Shown: positions 1 through 10,663 of the stretch, piece by piece
Layout of the letters: each line of letters begins with the position of its first letter
How positions within the stretch are numbered: the first letter of the stretch is position 1
DNA from: Nitriliruptoria bacterium
Lineage (GTDB): Bacteria > Actinomycetota > Nitriliruptoria > Euzebyales > Egibacteraceae
DNA: 39,026 nucleotides
Assembly (NCBI GenBank): GCA_003550425.1
Contig: PUKE01000069.1
Location: 1-39,026 of the forward strand
Direction of reading: 5' to 3'
Position numbers and translations under genes: made by a program
The notes under the pieces: model-generated
The model's input: only the letters and a program-made list of their open reading frames with translations
Database searches by the model: none
Told to the model about the DNA's origin: nothing

Positions 1-2403
1 CACCTCACCGCCTTCGGCAGCGCCACCTGGGACGTCCCCGCCAAGGCCTGGGAGACCTTCCGGGGCGACGTCGCGGCCGCGGCGGCCACGGCGCGCCAGC
101 TGGTCGCCGACGGGCACGCCGTGGTGCTGACCGCCCCGGGCGCGGGCACCGCGCGGCGGCTGGCCGGGGTGCTGCGCGAGGAGGGCGTGGCCGCCCGCGT
201 GGCCGAGCGGCTCGAGGGCCTGGGCGAGCCCGGCGTGGCGGTGGTGCCCTCGTCGCTGCGCGGCGGGTTCCGCTCCGAGGAGCTCGGCCTGGCCGTGCTC
301 GGGGAGTGGGACCTGCTCGGCCCGCGACGCTCGCGGGCGCCGCGCCGGTTGCCCGGGCGGCGCTCGGCGGCCGACGCCGTGCTCGACCTCGAGCCCGGCG
401 ACCACGTGGTCCACTCCACGCACGGGGTCGGGCGCTACGCCGGGGTGGTGACCCGCACGCTCGGCGGGCCGACCACCACCGTGGGCGGCGGCGCGGCGGG
501 CCAGGTGACCCGCGACTACGTCGTGGTCGAGTACGCCGGCGAGGACACCCTCTACGTGCCCGGCGACGCCGTGGACTCGCTCCACAAGTACGTCGGCGGG
601 GAGCAGCCCCAGGTGATGCGCCTGGGCGGGGCGGACTGGGAGCGCGCCCGCGGCAAGGTGAAGGCCCAGGCCCGCGAGATGGCCGGCGAGCTGCTGCGCC
701 TCTACCAGGCGCGCCAGCACGCCGACGGGCGCGCCTTCGGCCCCGACACCCCGTGGCAGCGCGAGCTCGAGGACGCCTTCCCCCACGTGGAGACCCCGGA
801 TCAGCAGGAGGCGATCGACGCGGTCAAGGCCGACCTCGAGCGTCCCGTCCCGATGGATCGCCTGATCTGCGGGGACGTGGGCTACGGCAAGACCGAGATC
901 GCGGTGCGCGCGGCCGCCAAGGCGGTCTTCGACGGCGCGCAGGTCGCGGTCCTGGTGCCCACCACGCTGCTGGCCCAGCAGCACGGGGAGACCTTCGCCG
1001 AGCGCTTTCGCGGCTTCCCGGTCGAGGTGCGGGTCCTGTCGCGCTTCGCCAGCCAGCGCGAGCAGCGCGAGATCCTCGACGGGCTGGCCGCGGGCACCGT
1101 GGACATCGTGGTGGGCACCCATCGCCTGCTCGGCGACGACGTGTCCTTCCGCGACCTCGGGCTGCTCGTGGTCGACGAGGAGCAGCGGTTCGGGGTGGCG
1201 CACAAGGAGCGCCTCAAGGCGCTGCGCGCCAGCGTGGACGTGCTGACGATGACCGCCACGCCGATCCCGCGCACCCTCGAGATGGCCATCACCGGGATCC
1301 GGGACCTGTCGACCATCGACACCCCGCCCGAGGAGCGCCAGCCGGTCGTGACCCACGTCGGGCAGTTCGACGAGTCCCTGGCCGCGCTCGCGGTGCGCCG
1401 AGAGCTGCTGCGCGAGGGGCAGGTCTTCTGGGTGCACAACCAGGTCGACACGATCGAGGCCGCCGCGGCGCGGGTCCGCGAGCTGGTGCCCGGCGCGCGG
1501 GTCGCCGTGGCGCACGGCCAGATGGGCGAGGAGGCGCTCGAGTCGCTCATGGTGGCCTTCTGGCGGCGCGAGTACGACGTGCTGGTGTGCACCACCATCA
1601 TCGAGTCGGGCCTGGACATCCCCAACGCCAACACCCTCGTGCTCGAGCGCGCCGACCTGCTCGGCCTCGCGCAGATCTACCAGCTGCGGGGGCGCATCGG
1701 GCGCTCGTCGCGCCGGGCCTACGCCTACGTGCTGTTCCCCGAGCAGCGCGCGATGACCGAGCAGGCCCAGCGGCGCCTGGAGGCCGTCGCCGAGCACAGC
1801 GGCCTGGGCTCGGGCCTGTCGATCGCCCTGCGGGACCTCGAGATCCGCGGCGCCGGCGACCTGCTGTCGGGCGACCAGTCGGGCAAGGTCGCCGCCGTGG
1901 GCGTGCAGGAGTACGGGCGCCTCATGAAGGAGGCGGTCGACGAGCTCACCTCGGGCGAGGCGCCCGCGCCCGAGCCGGAGATCCGCATCGACCTGCCCGT
2001 CGACGCCCACCTGCCCGCCGACTACATCGACGACGAGGCGCTGCGCCTGGAGGCCTACCGGCGCGTCGCCTCGGTGCGCGACGCCGCGGGCATCAAGGCG
2101 GTGCGCGCCGAGCTCGCCGACCGGTTCGGGCCGCTGCCCGAGCCCGCCGAGCGCCTGCTGGCCGTGGCCGCGCTGCGCGCGGCGGTGCGTCGCTGGGGCA
2201 TCACCCGCATCAGCACCACGCCCCGGCGCACCGCCCGGATCGAGCCGGTGGAGCTCACCGAGGCCCAGGACATCCGGCTGCGCCGCCGGTTCCCCGATGC
2301 CACGTCCAACCCGGCCGCGAGCGCGATCGAGCTGCCGCTGCCGCGCTCGGGCGACCTGGTCGGGGCGCTGGCGCGGGACCTGAAGACGCTGTTCGGCGCC
2401 TAG
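1..2403 (+). CDS. mfd: Transcription-repair coupling factor Mfd (3' part, N-terminus outside window)
   Basis: Mfd is a DNA translocase that removes stalled RNA polymerase at lesions and recruits UvrA. The frame is open from base 1, so the start and the UvrB-like N-terminal region lie upstream; about 800 residues are visible. An RNA-polymerase-interacting domain begins near base 390 (LEPGDHVVHSTHGVGRY) and carries a small Gly/Thr-rich insert. The RecG-like motor follows: Walker A GDVGYGKT (about 874-897), DEEQ box (about 1174-1185), the TATPIPRT motif, and in the second lobe QLRGRIGRS. The translocation (TRG) region RGAGDLLSGDQSG is near 1850-1890, and the C-terminal UvrA-contact domain ends at 2403. 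All motor motifs look intact. Downstream mazG and eno match the mycobacterial order. Identity is very secure; only the 5' boundary is artificial. Confidence 0.97.
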   Translation, partial: HLTAFGSATWDVPAKAWETFRGDVAAAAATARQLVADGHAVVLTAPGAGTARRLAGVLREEGVAARVAERLEGLGEPGVAVVPSSLRGGFRSEELGLAVLGEWDLLGPRRSRAPRRLPGRRSAADAVLDLEPGDHVVHSTHGVGRYAGVVTRTLGGPTTTVGGGAAGQVTRDYVVVEYAGEDTLYVPGDAVDSLHKYVGGEQPQVMRLGGADWERARGKVKAQAREMAGELLRLYQARQHADGRAFGPDTPWQRELEDAFPHVETPDQQEAIDAVKADLERPVPMDRLICGDVGYGKTEIAVRAAAKAVFDGAQVAVLVPTTLLAQQHGETFAERFRGFPVEVRVLSRFASQREQREILDGLAAGTVDIVVGTHRLLGDDVSFRDLGLLVVDEEQRFGVAHKERLKALRASVDVLTMTATPIPRTLEMAITGIRDLSTIDTPPEERQPVVTHVGQFDESLAALAVRRELLREGQVFWVHNQVDTIEAAAARVRELVPGARVAVAHGQMGEEALESLMVAFWRREYDVLVCTTIIESGLDIPNANTLVLERADLLGLAQIYQLRGRIGRSSRRAYAYVLFPEQRAMTEQAQRRLEAVAEHSGLGSGLSIALRDLEIRGAGDLLSGDQSGKVAAVGVQEYGRLMKEAVDELTSGEAPAPEPEIRIDLPVDAHLPADYIDDEALRLEAYRRVASVRDAAGIKAVRAELADRFGPLPEPAERLLAVAALRAAVRRWGITRISTTPRRTARIEPVELTEAQDIRLRRRFPDATSNPAASAIELPLPRSGDLVGALARDLKTLFGA

Positions 2404-2405
2404 CG

Positions 2406-2437
2406 CGAGGCCGCGGCAACGGCGCTCAGCCGCCTCG
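2406..2437 (+). terminator. Possible mfd terminator stem-loop
   Basis: Directly after the mfd stop, CGAG and GCGGC (2406-2417, with a GCC bulge) can pair with GCCGC-CTCG (2429-2437) around an 11-nt loop. There is no T-tract, which is common for GC-rich actinobacteria. The stem is imperfect, so this is a weak call. Confidence 0.3.
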
Positions 2438-2557
2438 TGGGTGGTCGGGGGCGCCCTCGTCTGCCCGGCCGTGGTCCGGTCGGGTCGCCGCGCTGGCGGT
2501 CTCGGTGATCGCCGGGCGCCGGCGCGCACCCGACCTGCGACCCCGATCGCGGGCTCG

Positions 2558-2563
2558 TACGCT
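2558..2563 (+). promoter_or_regulatory. -10 element (TACGCT) for the PPIase lipoprotein gene
   Basis: TACGCT fits the actinobacterial TAnnnT -10 pattern and lies 57 bases before the GTG start at 2621, in a 217-base intergenic region. No convincing -35 element was seen. Confidence 0.45.
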
Positions 2564-2620
2564 GGCCGTTGCGGCCGCGACCTCGGCCGGACCCCTTCCC
2601 GTGCAAGAGAGGCGATCACC

Positions 2621-3691
2621 GTGTCCGTTCTGAAGATGCTGACCGCCGCGGCAGCGCTCTCGCTCCTGCTGGTCGCCTGCGACCAGGAGCTCGGTGCCGG
2701 CGGCGACGACTGGGCCGCGCTCGTCAACGGCGAGGAGATCCCGGCCTCCGACGTCGAGTCGCAGCTCGACGCCGTGACCGACGACCCCGAGTTCGAGCAG
2801 CAGGCCGAGATGATGGGCGGCGAGGATGCCCTGCGCGCCCAGCTCGGCGCGCAGGTGCTCAACCAGCGCATCAACGGCGCGCTGATCCGCCAGGGCGCGG
2901 AGGAGCGCGGCGTCGAGGTCACCGAGGAGGACATCGACGCCCAGCGCGACGAGATCGAGGCCGACATCCAAGAGCAGATGGGGATGGACCTCGAGGAGTT
3001 CGCCGAGACCCAGGGGCTCACCGAGGAGGACATCGACCTCGACCTCGAGCTGCTCGCCTACCAGGAGGGCCTGATGGCCCAGCTCGCCGAGGACGGCGAG
3101 ATCGAGGACGAGGAGATCGCCGAGGCGCGCCACATCCTCACCGAGGACGAGGGCGCCGCCGACGACGCCCGCGAGCGGATCGAGGACGGCGAGGACTTCG
3201 CCGACGTCGCCGAGGACGCCTCCGAGGACCCCGGCAGCGCCGAGGAGGGCGGCGACCTCGGGGAGTTCCCCCGCGGCCAGATGGACGAGGCCTTCGACGA
3301 CGCCGTGTTCGATGCCGAGGCCGGCGACCTGCTCGGGCCGATCGAGACCCAGTTCGGCTTCCACATCATCGAGGTGCTGGCCCTGGAGAGCGAGGCCTAC
3401 GAGGACCTCGACGAGGACGCCCAGCTCCAGCGCCAGCAGGCCTACATCAACGAGGAGCTCCTGCCGGAGCTGATCGAGGACGCCGAGATCGAGGTGGCCG
3501 AGGAGTACGGGACCTGGGACGCCGAGCTCGGCCAGGTCACCCCGCCCGAGGACGCCGAGATGCCCGACCCCGGCGGCATGCCCGCCCCCGAGGGCGAGGA
3601 GATGCCCGCCCCGGACGAGGAGGACCTCGAGGAGCTCGACGAGGAGGCCATCGAGGAGGAGCTCGAGGAGCTCGAGGACCTCGAGGACTGA
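2621..3691 (+). CDS. Acidic SurA/PrsA-like peptidyl-prolyl isomerase lipoprotein
   Basis: Predicted extracytoplasmic foldase of 356 residues. The GTG at 2621 is chosen because it follows an AGAGAGG ribosome site and starts a short lipoprotein signal peptide (KMLTAAAALSLLLVAC) with lipobox LVAC, so Cys18 or so would be lipidated. A SurA-type N-terminal helical region follows. The parvulin/rotamase domain (roughly residues 165-265) contains AEARHIL, the GGDLGEFPRGQM loop and FGFHIIEV, all standard parvulin landmarks. The protein is extremely rich in Asp and Glu and ends in a tail made almost only of E, D and L. It sits between mfd and mazG, with mazG starting 35 bases later. It probably helps fold secreted proteins; the acidic surface suggests a salty or alkaline exterior (inference). 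Confidence 0.85.
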   Translation: MSVLKMLTAAAALSLLLVACDQELGAGGDDWAALVNGEEIPASDVESQLDAVTDDPEFEQQAEMMGGEDALRAQLGAQVLNQRINGALIRQGAEERGVEVTEEDIDAQRDEIEADIQEQMGMDLEEFAETQGLTEEDIDLDLELLAYQEGLMAQLAEDGEIEDEEIAEARHILTEDEGAADDARERIEDGEDFADVAEDASEDPGSAEEGGDLGEFPRGQMDEAFDDAVFDAEAGDLLGPIETQFGFHIIEVLALESEAYEDLDEDAQLQRQQAYINEELLPELIEDAEIEVAEEYGTWDAELGQVTPPEDAEMPDPGGMPAPEGEEMPAPDEEDLEELDEEAIEEELEELEDLED

Positions 3692-3725
3692 CCTCGGTCC
3701 CACCCCGTCCCGACGGCCCGCGCCC

Positions 3726-4805
3726 GTGACCCGCCTCGTCCTCGTCGACAGCAGCGACCAGCTGCCGGGGCTGCTGCCTCTGCACGCCTGGTCGGCGCTG
3801 ATGGCGAGCGAGGCGGTGCTCGTGGGCGCGCCGAGCCACCCCTTCGTGCCCCACCTCGACGCGGCCGGGCTGCGCTACGAGGTCGTGCCGCCAGCGGGGG
3901 AGGCGCCGCTGTCGCGCGGCGACCTCCTCGGTGGCGTGAGCCCCGAGCAGCGGGCGCGCGCCGACTGGATCGTCGACCGCACCCAGGCCCTGGGCGAGGT
4001 GGCCTACCTCTACGGCCCCGGCGACCACGAGGCCTTCACCCGCACCCTGGGCATGACGGCCGCGCGCGCCCAGATCGAGGTGGAGGTCGTCTACTTCGGC
4101 GCCGCGCCCAAGGGCGTGCGGCTGCTGGAGCTCGTGGACGTGCAGGCGCGGCTGCGCGCCCCCGACGGCTGCCCGTGGGACCAGGAGCAGACGACCGAGT
4201 CGCTGATCCCCTACGCCGTCGAGGAGGTCCACGAGCTCGCCGAGGCCGTCGCGGCAGGCGACGACGACGCGATCCGCGAGGAGCTGGGCGACCTGCTGCT
4301 CCAGGTGGTCTTCCACGCGCAGATCGCCGACGACGAGGAGCGCTTCGACGTCGACGACGTCGCCGGCGGCATCGCCGAGAAGCTGGTCCGCCGTCACCCG
4401 CACGTGTTCGGCGAGGACACGGCTGCCGACGCTGCGTCGGTCATGGACCGCTGGGAGGAGCTCAAGGCCGCGGAGAAGCCCGAGCGCAACGGCCCCTTCG
4501 ACGGCGTGGTGCGCGGTCAGCCAGCGCTGCCGTTGGCCGCGAAGCTGCTCCAGCGCGCCCGGCGGCACGACCTGCCGGTGGCCTCGCGGGCCGAGGCCGC
4601 GGCGTCCGCGCGCGAGGCCCTGGCGGCCCTGGTCGACGATGCGCCGGACGAGGCCGGCGGCCCCGACGCGCAGGATGCGGTCGGGCGGCTGCTGCTGGCC
4701 GCGGTGACCCTGGCAGGCGAGGCCGGCGTGGACGCCGAGCAGGCGCTGCGGCGCGCGGCGCAGGGCTTCGCGCAGCGGGCCGAGGGTCCTCCGTCGCCGC
4801 GCTGA
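3726..4805 (+). CDS. mazG: Nucleoside triphosphate pyrophosphohydrolase MazG with remnant methylase-like N-terminus
   Basis: MazG hydrolyses NTPs to NMP and PPi, cleaning the nucleotide pool and, in some bacteria, limiting ppGpp. The 359-residue product has the MazG core from about residue 135: CPWDQEQT (149-156), EEVHE (166-170) and EELGD (185-189), which supply the Mg-binding acidic residues. It continues through RHPHVFGE and WEELKAAEK. Residues 1-130 resemble a shortened tetrapyrrole-methylase-like domain (YGPGDHEAFTRTLGM near 96-110), as in YabN-type fusions, but are too short to be a complete methylase. The GTG start has no clear ribosome site. The position between mfd and eno is conserved in actinobacteria. 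Confidence 0.9.
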   Translation: MTRLVLVDSSDQLPGLLPLHAWSALMASEAVLVGAPSHPFVPHLDAAGLRYEVVPPAGEAPLSRGDLLGGVSPEQRARADWIVDRTQALGEVAYLYGPGDHEAFTRTLGMTAARAQIEVEVVYFGAAPKGVRLLELVDVQARLRAPDGCPWDQEQTTESLIPYAVEEVHELAEAVAAGDDDAIREELGDLLLQVVFHAQIADDEERFDVDDVAGGIAEKLVRRHPHVFGEDTAADAASVMDRWEELKAAEKPERNGPFDGVVRGQPALPLAAKLLQRARRHDLPVASRAEAAASAREALAALVDDAPDEAGGPDAQDAVGRLLLAAVTLAGEAGVDAEQALRRAAQGFAQRAEGPPSPR

Positions 4806-4901
4806 CGGCCCTGTCGGCGGGCTGACCGGCTGACGCGCGCGCTGCGATCGGGCAGACTGCGCGCGACGATCCGACACCCCGAGACAGGGAGGAGCGCAGC
4901 C

Positions 4902-7408
<2,507 letters not shown>

Positions 7409-7409
7409 C

Positions 7410-7889
7410 ATGGCCGACCGTCGCCGGCGCGCGAGCGCCAGCCGCCGCTGGCGACGGTCCCTGCTGCCCGCGGCGCTGACCCGCGGGCAGCGCCCCTACG
7501 CGCTCGCGCTGGCCGCGCTGCTGCTGGTGATCGCGCTCGTGGCGGCCACGCCCGCCCAGCGCTACCTGGAGCAGCGCGACCGCGTGGCCGAGCTGGAGGC
7601 CGAGCGCGCGCAGCTCGCCGAGGAGGTCGCCGACCTCGAGGAGCGCCGCGAGGAGCTGGAGGACCCCGACGAGATCGAGCTGCTCGCGCGCGACCTCGGG
7701 CTCGTGCGCCCCGGCGAGATCCCCTACGTGGTGCGCCGTGACGACGACGCGCCCCGCGCCCTGGCCAGCGAGCGCGAGCCCGACGAGGAGGCCCGCGAGG
7801 ACGACGCGCCCTGGTGGCGCACGCTCGGCGAGGCGCTCGGCCTGCTCGGCGACGACCGCGACACAGCCCCCGACGACGAGGACCCGTGA
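7410..7889 (+). CDS. FtsB/DivIC-like septum formation initiator
   Basis: Small bitopic cell-division protein of 159 residues. A basic cytoplasmic N-terminus (residues 1-28, many Arg) is followed by one membrane segment (about 29-47) and a charged coiled coil (about 51-86, heptad-like ELEAERAQLAEEVADLEERR). Then comes the family signature DPDEIELLARDLGLVRPGEIPYVV, in which a short motif follows the coil. The tail is acidic and probably unstructured. FtsB/DivIC proteins bridge FtsL and FtsQ at the septum. The position immediately after eno and before DUF501 is that of Rv1024 in mycobacteria, which supports the call. The stop overlaps the next start. Confidence 0.88.
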   Translation: MADRRRRASASRRWRRSLLPAALTRGQRPYALALAALLLVIALVAATPAQRYLEQRDRVAELEAERAQLAEEVADLEERREELEDPDEIELLARDLGLVRPGEIPYVVRRDDDAPRALASEREPDEEAREDDAPWWRTLGEALGLLGDDRDTAPDDEDP

Positions 7890-8431
7890 CGCACCCGACG
7901 ACCCCGACCGCCGCCCACGACGCGCCGGGCGAGCCCGACCGACCGACGCTCATCTCGCGCAGCGCCGCCGGCCCGGCGCTGGACGCGGCCACGCTCTACG
8001 CGCTGCTGGCGCTGCGGGTGGACGTGTTCATCGTCGAGCAGCAGGCGATCGACCCCGAGCTGGACCATCGCGACCTGGACTCTCCCGTCACCCACGTGTG
8101 GGCCGAGGTCGCTGGCCGCGCCGTCGCCGAGGGCGCGGCCTCGCCGATCGCCGGCACCGACCGCGGCGTCGTGGCCGGTGCGCGGCTGCGCGTCGAGCCG
8201 GGGTCGCCGGCCTCCCTGGAGCGGGTGGTGGTCCATCCGGCCTGGCGAGGGCGCGGCGTGGGCTCCCAGGTGGTCGAGCGCGCCCTGGCGCTCACCGACG
8301 GCCCCGTGGTCTGCAAGGCCCAGGAGCACCTCGTGGACTGGTACGCGCGCTTTGGCTTCGCCGCCGATGGCGCCACCTTCCTGTGGGCGCAGATCCCCCA
8401 TGTGCCGCTGCGGCGCGCGGGGCGGCGCTGA
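7886..8431 (+). CDS. ElaA-like GNAT family N-acetyltransferase
   Basis: Predicted acetyl-CoA dependent acetyltransferase, 181 residues from GTG at 7886, which overlaps the TGA of the previous gene. The ElaA pattern is clear: ALLALRVDVFIVEQQAIDPELDHRDLD near the N-terminus, then a central strand with GARLRVEP, then ERVVVHPAWRGRGVGSQVVERAL, which contains the acetyl-CoA-binding R-G-x-G-V-G loop. The C-terminus has the YARFGF motif typical of the fold. The acceptor substrate cannot be read from sequence. The first 30 residues are proline- and acid-rich and probably disordered; a later start is possible but none is better supported. Confidence 0.85.
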   Translation: MTHPTTPTAAHDAPGEPDRPTLISRSAAGPALDAATLYALLALRVDVFIVEQQAIDPELDHRDLDSPVTHVWAEVAGRAVAEGAASPIAGTDRGVVAGARLRVEPGSPASLERVVVHPAWRGRGVGSQVVERALALTDGPVVCKAQEHLVDWYARFGFAADGATFLWAQIPHVPLRRAGRR

Positions 8432-8490
8432 CCGGCGCGCGGCGCGACGACGCGGTTGCCGCCGGGGGCGCCGCAGGCGAGCCTGGTGCC

Positions 8491-9123
8491 ATGCCCGACG
8501 ATCCCGCCGCCACCGATCCGCCCGCGCAGGGCACCGCCGAGGACGCCCTGCGGCCACCGTCCGACGCCAGCGACGACGCCGCACTGGCCCGTCCCGAGCT
8601 GGACGCCCACGACCGGGCGCGTGGCGCCGCCATGATCGGCCGGCCGCTGCGCGGACGCGTCGCCGCTGCCGCGCGCTGTGCCTGGGGCCTGCCCGCGGTG
8701 CTGCGGGTCGATCCGGCGCTGGAGGACGGGACCCCCTTCCCCACCACCTTCTGGCTGGCCTGCCCGCTGGCCAACAAGGCCTGCGCGCAGCTGGAGTCCG
8801 ACGGGGTGATGGCGGGGCTCACCGAGCGTCTGGCCCACGACCCCGAGCTCGCTGACGCGCTCGCCCGCGCCCACGAGCGCTACGTCGCCCTGCGCGATCG
8901 GCTCGGGCCGCCCGTGCCCGGCGATCCCAGCGCCGGTGGCATGCCCGGCCGGGTCAAGTGCCTGCACGCGCTCTACGCCCATCACCTGGCCACCGGCGAC
9001 AACCCGATCGGGGCCTGGGTGGCGCAGCGCGTGGTGCCGATGCCCTGCGCAGGGCCCTGCGTGACGGTCGACGACGAGGCCCGCCACGATGGGGCCGTCA
9101 CCGAGCGCGAGGAGCAGCCATGA
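8491..9123 (+). CDS. DUF501 family protein
   Basis: Conserved actinobacterial protein of unknown biochemical role, 210 residues. The ATG at 8491 starts a 40-residue variable acidic leader, then the DUF501 core: RCAWGLPAVLRVDP, LEDGTPFPTTFWLACPLANKAC, a helical stretch and GMPGRVKCLHALYAHHLATGDNPIG. It ends with PMPCAGPCV. Several Cys and His residues (CPLANKAC, KCLH, AHH, PCAGPC) are arranged as if for a metal site; this is inference. The gene lies between the FtsB-like gene and ppx, as Rv1025 does in mycobacteria. Its stop overlaps the ppx start (ATGA), which suggests translational coupling. Confidence 0.9.
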   Translation: MPDDPAATDPPAQGTAEDALRPPSDASDDAALARPELDAHDRARGAAMIGRPLRGRVAAAARCAWGLPAVLRVDPALEDGTPFPTTFWLACPLANKACAQLESDGVMAGLTERLAHDPELADALARAHERYVALRDRLGPPVPGDPSAGGMPGRVKCLHALYAHHLATGDNPIGAWVAQRVVPMPCAGPCVTVDDEARHDGAVTEREEQP

Positions 9124-10052
9124 CGCGCGTCGCCGCCGTCGACTGCGGGACCAACTCCACGCGCCTGCTGGTGGCCGAGGCCGGCAGCCCGCTGGCCACG
9201 GTCGAGCGCGAGATGCGCGTCACGCGCCTGGGCGCCGGCGTGGACCGCACGGGTCACCTCGACGACGCGGCGCTCGCGCGCACCGTCGACGTCATCGCCG
9301 GCTACCACGAGCGCGCGCTGGCACTCGGTGCCCAGCGGATGCGCATCGCCGCGACCAGCGCGATCCGCGATGCGGTGGATCGCCACCGCTTCCTCGACGC
9401 GGTCGGCGAGCGCACGGGCGTGGCCGCGGAGGTGCTGACGGGCGACGCGGAGGCCGCGACCGCCTTCGCCGGGGCCACGCGCTCGGTCGATGGCGCGCCG
9501 CCCTACCTGGTGCTCGACATCGGTGGCGGCTCCACCGAGCTCATCACCGGCACCGAGGGCCCCGAGGCGCTGGCCAGCCACCAGATCGGCTGCGTGCGCC
9601 TCACCGAGCGCTGCCTGGCCGGCGATCCCCCGACCGAGCAGGAGCTCGCGGGGGCGCGCGCCGTCGCGCGCGAGGAGCTCGGCGCCGCGATCGCGCGCAC
9701 CCAGGCGGCGACGGCGCGGACGGTGATCGGGGTGGCCGGCACGGTCACGACGCTCGCGGCGCTGCACCTCGGCCTGCCCTTCTACGATGCCGGCCGGATC
9801 CACGGCACGCGCCTGCCGCGCGCGGCGGTCGACGAGCTCACCGACGCGCTGGCGCGCCAGCCCGCCGCCGCGCGGGCCGAGCTCGGCCCCATGGCGCCCG
9901 GGCGCGAGGACGTCATCGTGGGCGGCGCGATCGTCCTGCGGGAGGCGATGGCGCTGCTGGAGGGCGACGAGGTGCTGGTCAGCGAGGCCGACATCCTCGA
10001 CGGCCTCGCGCTGGCGCTGCTGGACGCGGCCGGCCGCGACCAGGTCGGCTGA
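9120..10052 (+). CDS. Ppx/GppA family exopolyphosphatase
   Basis: Member of the actin-like ASKHA phosphatases that remove terminal phosphate from polyphosphate or convert pppGpp to ppGpp. The 310-residue form is the short actinobacterial type without the C-terminal HD domain. Visible landmarks are VAAVDCGTNSTRLL (phosphate 1 loop), ATSAIRDAVDR, LTGDAEAATAFAGA (this family more often has Glu-Glu here), DIGGGSTELI (phosphate 2 loop) and GVAGTVTTLAAL. The start overlaps the DUF501 stop. The short form corresponds to mycobacterial Rv1026, reported as pppGpp- or polyP-active, so the exact substrate is uncertain. Confidence 0.9.
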   Translation: MTRVAAVDCGTNSTRLLVAEAGSPLATVEREMRVTRLGAGVDRTGHLDDAALARTVDVIAGYHERALALGAQRMRIAATSAIRDAVDRHRFLDAVGERTGVAAEVLTGDAEAATAFAGATRSVDGAPPYLVLDIGGGSTELITGTEGPEALASHQIGCVRLTERCLAGDPPTEQELAGARAVAREELGAAIARTQAATARTVIGVAGTVTTLAALHLGLPFYDAGRIHGTRLPRAAVDELTDALARQPAAARAELGPMAPGREDVIVGGAIVLREAMALLEGDEVLVSEADILDGLALALLDAAGRDQVG

Positions 10053-10100
10053 CGCGGGGCGACCACGCCCGATCCGACGGCTGCGAGCAGGAGGCTCCCG

Positions 10101-10394
10101 ATGCAGGCCTGGTTCTCGGTGACCCCGATCGGCACCGGCTCGGCGAGCGTGTCCGCCGAGGTCGCCCGCGCGGTCCGGGCCGCGGAGGCGACCGGCGTGC
10201 GCGCCACCACCGACGCCAGCGGCACGCTGCTGGAGGGCACGTGGGAGGAGTGCGTGACCGGCCTGCGCGCCGCCGTCGACGCGGTCCTGGCCACCGCCCC
10301 CCGGGTGTCGGTGGTCGCCAAGCTGGACGTGCGCACCGACAAGCCCGAGCAGTCGGGCGCCGACAAGCTCGCCGCGCTGGAGGCCCACCGCTGA
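10101..10394 (+). CDS. MTH1187/YkoF-type thiamine-binding protein
   Basis: Small 97-residue ferredoxin-like protein of the MTH1187 (DUF77) family, members of which bind thiamine or hydroxymethylpyrimidine. Family features are the N-terminal strand with a conserved serine-containing WFSVTPIGTG segment, the TTDASGTLLEGTWEE turn, and the closing VSVVAKLDVRTDK strand. A good AGGAGG ribosome site lies before the ATG. There is no thiamine biosynthesis or transport gene next to it, so its job here rests on the family only. Confidence 0.85.
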   Translation: MQAWFSVTPIGTGSASVSAEVARAVRAAEATGVRATTDASGTLLEGTWEECVTGLRAAVDAVLATAPRVSVVAKLDVRTDKPEQSGADKLAALEAHR

Positions 10395-10448
10395 CCGCGC
10401 ACGGGGCGCCGGCGGGCCGGGCGCGGCCGTGCCAGGATTGGAGACGCC

Positions 10449-10547
10449 ATGATGAACCCCAAGACGCAGCGGACGGTCGTGATCGTGCTCGTGGCCGCGG
10501 TGGCCCTCTCGATGGTGGTCACCATGGTCATCGCGCCGATCTTCTGA
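10449..10547 (+). CDS. Small single-pass membrane peptide (32 residues)
   Basis: A 33-codon open frame starting ATGATG encodes a peptide with a short basic start (MMNPKTQR) and then one strongly hydrophobic segment (about residues 9-31) ending in APIF. The orientation is probably N-in. A GGAG lies eight bases upstream (10440-10443), and a CAGGAT possible -10 is close by. The clean pattern of a polar head and a full membrane span makes a real gene likely, but I do not recognise a named family. It stands between a thiamine-binding gene and a Nudix gene. Confidence 0.65.
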   Translation: MMNPKTQRTVVIVLVAAVALSMVVTMVIAPIF

Positions 10548-10650
10548 CGAGCGCGGCGGCCCACCAGCCGCGGGAGCCGGGCGGGTGGCCCCGTGGCCTG
10601 GCGAGTCGTGCGCGTCGCGCGCCGCTCGCGCCGGGTTCGCGCCCTTGCGG

Positions 10651-10656
10651 TAGGGT
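10651..10656 (+). promoter_or_regulatory. -10 element (TAGGGT), probable leaderless start of the Nudix gene
   Basis: TAGGGT lies only eight bases before the GTG at 10664, so a transcript starting 6-8 bases after it would begin at or next to the start codon. No ribosome site is visible, which agrees with leaderless translation. Confidence 0.5.
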
Positions 10657-10663
10657 CGAGCCC

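Noticed and set aside
306-2633. 775-codon plus-strand frame overlapping mfd
   Set aside because: Arg/Gly/Pro/Ala-rich translation of the wrong frame of mfd.
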